From the IMG/VR virus record IMGVR_UViG_3300032069_000030, positions 1-35,681 of that record: a stretch of 35,681 nucleotides of DNA. One strand, written 5' to 3'. Each line of letters opens with the position of its first letter. Within the stretch, counting starts at the first letter, position 1. Source of the stretch: a virus. Below, piece by piece: positions 29,706 through 35,681 of the stretch. A program made the translations under genes and the position numbers. The notes beneath the pieces were generated by a model. It did not search any database. It had not been told where the DNA came from and saw only the letters and a program-made list of their open reading frames with translations.

Positions 29706-32624
29706 ATGAGCAAACAAATCCAGAAAGAGGTTCAGAAATTCTTTTGGAAATGCCCCGAATGTAAGAGTCGCTATTTCTCAGAGCCCGTAACTGTGGGCGT
29801 TCGGAACGGGACGCTGGGGAAGATTCATCCAATCTGCACGAACTGCTTCGAGAAATGCCCCTCTGGGCACACATTCGGCTACGGTGAGAAGTGCAATGTG
29901 TGCGGGGCACCGAGAAGAAAATTCAACCTAATCCGACACGCCCTCGACCCTGACGACCCGACTTTCGGGAATACTGCGACAGGAACACAGAACTACCCTG
30001 AATCAACCGCAACGACTGGAGGAACAACATCAGTAACAGATGCGTCAGCTGGTTACGCATATGGATTTCCAGTCACTTTAACGGAAAATGGAACCATAAC
30101 GAAAATTGGAGTGAACTGGTCTGGAACACAGGCTGTTAATGTTCGTTTAGGATTGTACTCAGCGGGTGCAAGTAAGCCAGCTGATTTACTGGCTACTACC
30201 GCGAGTACAGCAGCAAATACAAGTGCAGGATGGCAGGGCATCGCCGTAACTACACCTTACTACGCGGTTGCAGGCACGTACTGGATAGCGGCTCAGATTT
30301 CCGCAGATAAAGGAATATACTATATTGCTGCTTCGAGAAGCTACTACGCTAAAGCGTACAGTGATTTCGATGCGACTTGGAGTGCAAGTAGCACTCAGGA
30401 TTCTAATGCACAATGGAACATGCGCCTGACCTTCGTTCAGATTAAGAATTACGCGTACACGTACAAGTTCACTCTCAGCGAAAACGCGACTAGCATTGAT
30501 TCAATGAGTTTCTATGTTATGGCGGGGGCTTCAGGACATTTCCGAAACGCCATCTACAATGATTCCGCTGGGGTTCCGAATGCGCTGCAATGGGAGAGCG
30601 CAAGCATCGCCGCTACGGCGGACGCGTGGAATACACATAATATTTCCGCTGGAACCCCTACCAGTCTAAGTCTCACGGCTGGCACCTACCATCTTGGCTA
30701 TCAGTGGGATGATGTAAGCGCAGGGCCCTCATATACGGCTGGAACCGCCGGGTTCGGGCAGAGACTTCAACAAACGTACGGCGCGTTCCCTGCCTCTTGG
30801 TCAGGGGGAACCGCGGTTGCGGATGAGTGGAGTATCTATGTCACCTACTCCGTCGGACCTACGCTTGAGCAAATTCATTACTGCTGGTACACGAATGATA
30901 GTGCGGAGTCGCCGACCGCGCTTGCAGACGAGGATGTGAGCATCGGGAATGTTGCTAGCGCCGCCGTTCTCAGATTAAGAATCGCTGTTAAAGTTACCGC
31001 GGTCACTCTGCCCGGTACAACTTTCAAATTGCAATACGCCTCCACGACTGCTGGGCCTTGGACGGATGTGGGCGCGATTGGCAGCGCAGTGATTTGGCGG
31101 TACTATGACGGACTGGGAATAAATCAAAACGTTGTCGCAAATTCTTTCCTAACCGGAACAACGGTTAAGGAACATTTCGTTGAGTCAGCGCCATCACAAG
31201 TGAGCGTGGATATTCCTGCAAACGATCAGGGTGAGTGGGATTTCTGCATTCAAAACCACGGAGCTCAACCTCTCGGTAACTATGTTTTTCGCATGGTGAA
31301 GAATGATGACACAGCCTTCGCAACCTATACGCAGTATCCTTCGCTCACAACTTTACTGCCGCCACAATGCGCTGTTATTTCCATAATTTTAATGGATAAG
31401 GAGACTGGTAGCCTGCTCAATGCTAGGAATATTAGCTGGGTGGCGAATCTAGGAACCATCAATCCAGACACAACGGTCACGGATGCGAATGGCCTCGCCA
31501 CAACCATATTCACAGCTGGATCGGCCGCCGGGTTGGCAGCTGTACGCGGCACGTTTGCTGGTGATGCCACTTATGGCACTTCATCCGCCCAGCAACTGAT
31601 CGATATCTACGCGTCAGATCCAGTCCCGGATTCAACTAAGGAATTTCAAGTGTACATTGAAGGGCAAGAACTCATTCGATCGACAGGAAACTACAAACGT
31701 TCCTGCGACTTCACGCCTCAAGCCTTCTCAATCACGACACCAATCCTCAACATCAGCATCGGGGGCTGGTGGGCCGTTGAGATTTACCGATATGGCACAA
31801 TCCGGTTCGTCGGGCGAATTATGAAGGGCAACTTCAAAAGCGGAATAAGCCCTCAACTCACAGTGTCAGGCGTCGACGAGAAAGTGATGCTGCAGCGCCG
31901 GGTCGCGAACAAGACGTACACGGATGAACCGAAAATAATCATTGAAGATCTTCTAACGCGCTATCCGTGCGGCGTCACGGCTGGCACGATCGCAACCTAC
32001 GGCTCCCCGATCAATCTCCCGGCAAGCTATGAGAACCTGTTCGACGCGTTGGCGCAGATTACTAAGATCACGGGCTGGAAGTTCAGGCTCAACGCGAATA
32101 AGAGTCTTGATTTCGGGCCTGACTTCGGAACGACGCTCGATATCACGATTGAGTTGGACAAGAACGAGATCGGAGCAACGCATGACTACGACTGGTCAAA
32201 GATCGATAGTAAGGTGTACGTGGTCGGCAAAGGAGAGGCGGCTGTCCTAGTATCCGAGGCTTCGGATCAAAACACGGAACTGACCTATGGCCTTATCGAG
32301 GAAGCCTTCTTGGAGAAAGGCATCAGTGAGCAGGGCACATTGGATTTGAGGGCCGCGGAAATTCTCAACGAACGCAAAGTGACACAAGAAACGATCTCAG
32401 TGGATTGGACTGATGTGGATCCGCAAAGTGACATCAACCCGTTCGACCGGGTCACAGTCACAGATCCGGACGCGGTGTTATCCGGTGAATATCACATCTA
32501 CTCTATCACACGCGACTTGACGAGCGCGGTGAAGGTGAGCCTTGAACTCTCCAATAAGACGGCGACGATCGGCGATCTATTTCAGAGCGTTCGCAAGGAC
32601 GTGAAAGATTTAGGAGTGGCATAA
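29706..32624 (+). CDS. Large tail protein: zinc ribbons, beta repeats, baseplate-hub domain
   Basis: 972 residues. Order: two zinc-ribbon pairs in the first 75 residues (CPECKSRYF, CTNCFEKCPSGH, CNVCGAPRRKF); two related beta domains at ~95-250 and ~250-390 (GTYWIAAQISADKGIYYI; GTYHLGYQWDDVSAG); another beta domain to ~555; an Ig-like domain ~560-640 (TVTDANGLATTIFTAGSA); and a C-terminal ~330-residue hub domain (EFQVYIEGQELIRS, SVDWTDVDPQSDINPFDRV), similar in layout to tail-hub (Tal or gpD-like) proteins. It probably forms the tail tip. A zinc ribbon on a virion protein is unusual. Confidence 0.7.
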   Translation: MSKQIQKEVQKFFWKCPECKSRYFSEPVTVGVRNGTLGKIHPICTNCFEKCPSGHTFGYGEKCNVCGAPRRKFNLIRHALDPDDPTFGNTATGTQNYPESTATTGGTTSVTDASAGYAYGFPVTLTENGTITKIGVNWSGTQAVNVRLGLYSAGASKPADLLATTASTAANTSAGWQGIAVTTPYYAVAGTYWIAAQISADKGIYYIAASRSYYAKAYSDFDATWSASSTQDSNAQWNMRLTFVQIKNYAYTYKFTLSENATSIDSMSFYVMAGASGHFRNAIYNDSAGVPNALQWESASIAATADAWNTHNISAGTPTSLSLTAGTYHLGYQWDDVSAGPSYTAGTAGFGQRLQQTYGAFPASWSGGTAVADEWSIYVTYSVGPTLEQIHYCWYTNDSAESPTALADEDVSIGNVASAAVLRLRIAVKVTAVTLPGTTFKLQYASTTAGPWTDVGAIGSAVIWRYYDGLGINQNVVANSFLTGTTVKEHFVESAPSQVSVDIPANDQGEWDFCIQNHGAQPLGNYVFRMVKNDDTAFATYTQYPSLTTLLPPQCAVISIILMDKETGSLLNARNISWVANLGTINPDTTVTDANGLATTIFTAGSAAGLAAVRGTFAGDATYGTSSAQQLIDIYASDPVPDSTKEFQVYIEGQELIRSTGNYKRSCDFTPQAFSITTPILNISIGGWWAVEIYRYGTIRFVGRIMKGNFKSGISPQLTVSGVDEKVMLQRRVANKTYTDEPKIIIEDLLTRYPCGVTAGTIATYGSPINLPASYENLFDALAQITKITGWKFRLNANKSLDFGPDFGTTLDITIELDKNEIGATHDYDWSKIDSKVYVVGKGEAAVLVSEASDQNTELTYGLIEEAFLEKGISEQGTLDLRAAEILNERKVTQETISVDWTDVDPQSDINPFDRVTVTDPDAVLSGEYHIYSITRDLTSAVKVSLELSNKTATIGDLFQSVRKDVKDLGVA

Positions 32625-32626
32625 GC

Positions 32627-33877
32627 ATGGTGAAGTTCGGTGACACAACCCTACCGCATGTGCTGACGATCAAACAACAGGACTCCACGATTCTACAGGA
32701 GATTCCGCTTCCCTACCGGCGAACCGCATACCGCAAATGGCTGGGAGGCAAGGGGCTGATGTTCAACATCGGCGGATATATGAAGCCAACCGATGACATA
32801 ACCCCCAGCATCCTCCGATCCCTCGCGGATGGAGTGCCGCGAGCCCTCGACCTTGAGAGCACTGAATTAGTTCGGCTTGAGTCGGCGCAACGCTACCAGA
32901 CGGGGCCGCCCGTGGTTTGGACAGATAACACGGCGGAAGCAAAGACCCCTGGCGGCACCCCGTTCACGTTGCTAGGCGCCACATCAGACTACTACTACTT
33001 CGGGCATGCGGAAAAATGGAATCAGATTTCATTCGATTTGGACACGTTAGGCGTGTACGGCGTGACGCTGTGGGAATACTCGCGAGGCAACGGTCAATGG
33101 GCAACGCTCAACATTGAGAACCTCATCGATCATTTTCCAGGCTCAGAGCTCGACGATACGATCTGGAATCAAACCCGTGGCCCTGCAATCACGGTGGCCG
33201 ACAGCATCGCCACGCTGAACGCTTCGAGCGACGAGATTGATGTCAACACATACGGCACATATCCGCCGGGCTATAGGACCACGATCATTCGCGCAAAAAT
33301 GAACGAGACAACCGAGAACCATTTCATATATCCAGTCTGGTTTGACGACAACAACAATATTCGATTATCCTTCGAGAGCAACGGCAACTGCTACTTCGAG
33401 GGCGCGGGGGCGGGAAGCTACGATACCAGCTGGCACACATACGTGATTGTTTGGATGCCCACCAAGCTGCTTCTCTACCGGGACGGCCTACTCATAGCAA
33501 CCTACAACGACCCGAATATGACTTACATTCCGCAGGGCGGCAACGCAGGCGTCAAACTCCAGGTTTACCTTAACGGCAGAATGGATATCGACTATGTGTA
33601 CGGCAGCCTGAACGATCCAACCAGGTTCTTCTCGCAGGACGGGTCGATCACTCTCACGCCTCCTTCAGATTGGGCGATTGACACGGTGAACGCGATCACG
33701 AACAAGTTCTGGCTTCGATGCTCCGTGCCCGCGGTGACAACGGCGGCCACAGTGAATGAGATTTGGCTGCAGCAGATTTACAACTGCTTGATGCTTGACC
33801 CGCAATTCACCCTGAACGCGGAAAATTATAAGCGCACCGACTACTCCCTGAGCTTCGCACAGCAGGAAAACCCGTAG
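32627..33877 (+). CDS. Tail protein with concanavalin-like domain
   Basis: 416 residues. Residues ~1-100 are a tail-attachment-like region (TLPHVLTIKQQDST, RRTAYRKWLGGKGLMF). Residues ~165-335 look like a lectin jelly roll (GSELDDTIWNQTRGPAITVA, YPVWFDDNNNIRLSFE, WMPTKLLLYRDGLLIATY). The end includes a beta domain shared in style with the upstream tail proteins. Likely an adhesin or tail-tip partner. It is the last gene of the late operon; a T6 run follows. Confidence 0.65.
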   Translation: MVKFGDTTLPHVLTIKQQDSTILQEIPLPYRRTAYRKWLGGKGLMFNIGGYMKPTDDITPSILRSLADGVPRALDLESTELVRLESAQRYQTGPPVVWTDNTAEAKTPGGTPFTLLGATSDYYYFGHAEKWNQISFDLDTLGVYGVTLWEYSRGNGQWATLNIENLIDHFPGSELDDTIWNQTRGPAITVADSIATLNASSDEIDVNTYGTYPPGYRTTIIRAKMNETTENHFIYPVWFDDNNNIRLSFESNGNCYFEGAGAGSYDTSWHTYVIVWMPTKLLLYRDGLLIATYNDPNMTYIPQGGNAGVKLQVYLNGRMDIDYVYGSLNDPTRFFSQDGSITLTPPSDWAIDTVNAITNKFWLRCSVPAVTTAATVNEIWLQQIYNCLMLDPQFTLNAENYKRTDYSLSFAQQENP

Positions 33878-33882
33878 GTCTC

Positions 33883-33888
33883 TTTTTT
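33883..33888 (+). terminator. Poly-T terminator of the late operon
   Basis: Six T residues a few bases after the stop of the last tail gene, the usual archaeal transcript end signal. The gene on the other side is convergent and ends at 33919. Confidence 0.5.
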
Positions 33889-33918
33889 CCGGATCGTTAC
33901 ACTGCCTAGCGTGAGCTC

Positions 33919-34641
33919 TCAGGTTGACGCATGCCAGATCAGTTGAAACTGCTGTTCGTATGCCGTGGCCCAAGTCTGGTTGTCAATGATTAGAAGGTTC
34001 TCTCGGTTCTCTTCGTTCGCAGCCTGGGACCAGTTGAAGCTGCCCGTAATGATGATGTGGTTGTCGATTATGGCGACTTTGTCGTGCAGAAGCCCGTGGC
34101 GGTGATCCACGTGAATGTTGATGCCAGCCGCTTTGAGTCTTTGATATTCTGATCCGGTCCCGTTCACGTTGCTTTCATCCCAAACGATTTTAATGTCCAT
34201 ATCCGGTTTTCTCTGTTTAGCGTTCAGGACAGCGTCGCCGACCGCGTTCAAGGTGAAGCTGTAGATCAGGATGTGGATGCTGGTGTTTGCGCGGTTAATC
34301 CAGTAGATGATTCTGCTTGCGCAGTTGCCGCCTGGCGAGAAGCAGCGCTCAAGAAGGTCTTGGGGCTGAACGGTCAAGGTGCTTGTTGCCGTGACTTGCT
34401 GTGTGACCGTTTGAATCTGCGTACGAGAGAAGATTCCTCCACCAATCATCACGCCGATTACGAGACCTATGAGCAGCAGAGCCAGAGGCATCGTCCACTT
34501 CGGGAGTCCTGGAACTCTCAGTGATGGCAGGGTGGAAGTGCTTCGAGCTCCCAGCGGCGCCATGGCTTGAACTGTTCCGCAACTATCACAGAAACGCATC
34601 TCATCATCCAATTGCCGACCGCAGGCATGGCAGATCTTCAT
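33919..34641 (-). CDS. Membrane-anchored phospholipase D-like protein with zinc ribbon
   Basis: 240 residues. An N-terminal zinc ribbon (CHACGRQL, CDSCGTV, residues 4-22) is followed by a membrane span (~53-72, ALLLIGLVIGVMIGGGIF) and an extracellular-facing PLD-like domain. That domain has one HKD motif, HDKVAIID, followed by ITGSFNWSQAA as in Nuc-type nucleases. The single motif implies an active homodimer. It could cut DNA or lipids at the cell surface. The ATG overlaps the integrase stop (ATGA), so it is made together with the integrase. Confidence 0.8.
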   Translation of the reverse strand: MKICHACGRQLDDEMRFCDSCGTVQAMAPLGARSTSTLPSLRVPGLPKWTMPLALLLIGLVIGVMIGGGIFSRTQIQTVTQQVTATSTLTVQPQDLLERCFSPGGNCASRIIYWINRANTSIHILIYSFTLNAVGDAVLNAKQRKPDMDIKIVWDESNVNGTGSEYQRLKAAGINIHVDHRHGLLHDKVAIIDNHIIITGSFNWSQAANEENRENLLIIDNQTWATAYEQQFQLIWHAST

Positions 34642-35624
34642 TTCTGAATCATCTCAGGTCTCGTTTGCTGTGAGGGCAACAGGGCCTTGAGGCCTGATGC
34701 GTCCTGGAGTATGCGCACTGGAACGCCGTGTAGGGCTAAATCTTTTTGGTCTACATCTCGGCTACTTAAATGCGCGTACACCGCAACCGTCTCGGCTCGT
34801 CTCCAGCCGTGGCGAATCATCATCTCCCTGTCCGTGAATTGGCTGGCATCTCGGGTTGCGGCTGAATGGCGAAATCCATGCGGGTAGATGGCCCGATTCA
34901 GAGCTCGCACCCCAATTCTGTGTACTGCCCGCCAGAAGCCTCCGTAACTTAACGGTTCACCGTACTGGTTGAGCCAGAACTTCGCCTCCGGGTTCCCATG
35001 ATGCGGATGTTCTTTGAGATATTGTAGAAGTTGCGGCAGCGCCCCGTACACTCGCCTTCGCCTTGTTCCAGTTTTTCCATGCAGCCAAACGAGAGCACTG
35101 TACTGGTCGAATTGGACATCGCGAATTTTCATGTTCCATAATTCCCCGCGCCTAGCCCCCGTTTCCATTAGAACCTGGATTAGTAGACGGTCTCGCAGTG
35201 ACTGGCATGCTTCCATCATGGCTTGCTGGTCTTCGTCACTGTAGACTACTACTCGAGATTCAGGGCGTTTCGGTAGGGGAATTTGCTTCGCGTCGGCTTC
35301 TCTTCCGACGTCCTTCAGAACCTGCTTGATGAGTATTACGTAATGCCGTAGCACCGCGCGACCGTAATGTTTGCTGCACTCAGCCAGTCGATGCCTGATC
35401 TCCGGTAGACTTGCCGCTGGGATGTTCATGGCGAGGGCTTTCATGTCAGCTCGGTAACGGTTAAGGCTTGTCTCAGCTAGGCCAGCAGCGGCTTTCGCGT
35501 CTAACCATTCGATCTGCCAGTCCATGACGGGTAGCAGAGTTTCGGCGGGTTCTTCAAGGTTGATCATTAAAGTGGAAAGGGGGAGAGAGGACGAGAATGA
35601 CTGCATGACTTCAGCGGTCTTCAT
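34638..35624 (-). CDS. int: Tyrosine recombinase (integrase)
   Basis: 328 residues. Catalytic set present: Arg158 (TGARRGEL), Lys184 (HGKTGTRR), His249-x2-Arg252 (PHGFRHSAAT), His272 (RHGW) and Tyr283 (VYAHLS). The N-terminal ~115 residues are the core-binding helical domain (LNRYRADMKALAM, YVILIKQVLKD). It resembles archaeal XerA-type enzymes and would integrate or resolve the viral genome. The start could also be the ATG at 35567. No attachment site was identified. Confidence 0.9.
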   Translation of the reverse strand: MKTAEVMQSFSSSLPLSTLMINLEEPAETLLPVMDWQIEWLDAKAAAGLAETSLNRYRADMKALAMNIPAASLPEIRHRLAECSKHYGRAVLRHYVILIKQVLKDVGREADAKQIPLPKRPESRVVVYSDEDQQAMMEACQSLRDRLLIQVLMETGARRGELWNMKIRDVQFDQYSALVWLHGKTGTRRRRVYGALPQLLQYLKEHPHHGNPEAKFWLNQYGEPLSYGGFWRAVHRIGVRALNRAIYPHGFRHSAATRDASQFTDREMMIRHGWRRAETVAVYAHLSSRDVDQKDLALHGVPVRILQDASGLKALLPSQQTRPEMIQK

Positions 35625-35681
35625 CTAAACGCTGTTTAACTCTTGCGGCTAGGAGATGTTTGCAGGGGATGCCGGTTATGC
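35625..35681. promoter_or_regulatory. Spacer upstream of the integrase, possible divergent promoter
   Basis: No gene is contained. It holds GTTTAAC (35632-35638), AGGAGATG (35651-35658), AGGGGAT (35664-35670) and a terminal ATG (35678-35680). If the ends are joined, this becomes the divergent promoter between the integrase and the left early operon. Confidence 0.35.

Noticed and set aside
1-35681. CRISPR array, insertion sequence or direct terminal repeat
   Set aside because: No regularly spaced repeats with spacers, no transposase and no shared end sequence were seen by eye.

Overview
The window looks like the genome, complete or nearly so, of an archaeal tailed virus (Caudoviricetes) or its provirus. 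Evidence for an archaeal host: many small proteins with CxxC zinc ribbons, strong GGAGG/GGAGTGA ribosome sites with frequent GTG and TTG starts, TATA-like promoters, a secreted protein ending in a PEF-type membrane tail, and a tRNA that encodes CCA. A thermoproteotal host such as a member of Bathyarchaeia is a reasonable guess, but nothing in the sequence settles it. There is one tape measure gene and no recognisable sheath gene, so a long non-contractile tail (siphovirus type) is inferred.

Layout. (1) 1-2.4 kb, plus strand: a tightly coupled row of tiny zinc-finger and unknown proteins plus a minimal family X polymerase-like nucleotidyltransferase. (2) 2.36-2.72 kb: 11-bp iterons, a candidate origin. 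(3) 2.7-4.4 kb, minus strand: a five-gene operon of zinc-ribbon and winged-helix proteins, followed on the same strand by an odd tRNA. (4) 4.4-6.5 kb: a divergent promoter with repeated CATATG boxes, then small unknown and ribbon-helix-helix proteins. (5) 6.5-11.2 kb: a compact operon of membrane, zinc-ribbon and secreted proteins around a subtilisin-like protease; a possible egress, surface-remodelling or exclusion cassette. (6) 11.2-13.3 kb: adenine methylase, a PP-loop PAPS-reductase-like enzyme and a convergent ASCH-domain gene, possibly for DNA modification. (7) 13.3-20.8 kb: packaging and head genes (terminase small and large subunits, portal, MuF-like protein, protease/scaffold, decoration protein, major capsid). 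(8) 21.0-33.9 kb: connectors, tail tube, tail assembly chaperones with a -1 frameshift site, tape measure and three large distal tail proteins. (9) 33.9-35.6 kb, minus strand: a tyrosine integrase translationally coupled to a membrane-anchored phospholipase D-like protein.

The structural genes together are sufficient for a tailed particle, while no DNA helicase or replicative polymerase was recognised, so replication probably depends on the host. Joining the two window ends creates an intact small ORF with a ribosome site, which hints that the sequence is a linearised circle of 35,681 bp.

The points most worth checking are the probable programmed frameshift in the tail chaperone, two +1 frame breaks in otherwise well-conserved genes (subtilase and large terminase), an apparently permuted gp10-like gene with a leftover fragment, the tRNA whose anticodon reads as ACU, the iterons, and the membrane/protease cassette.
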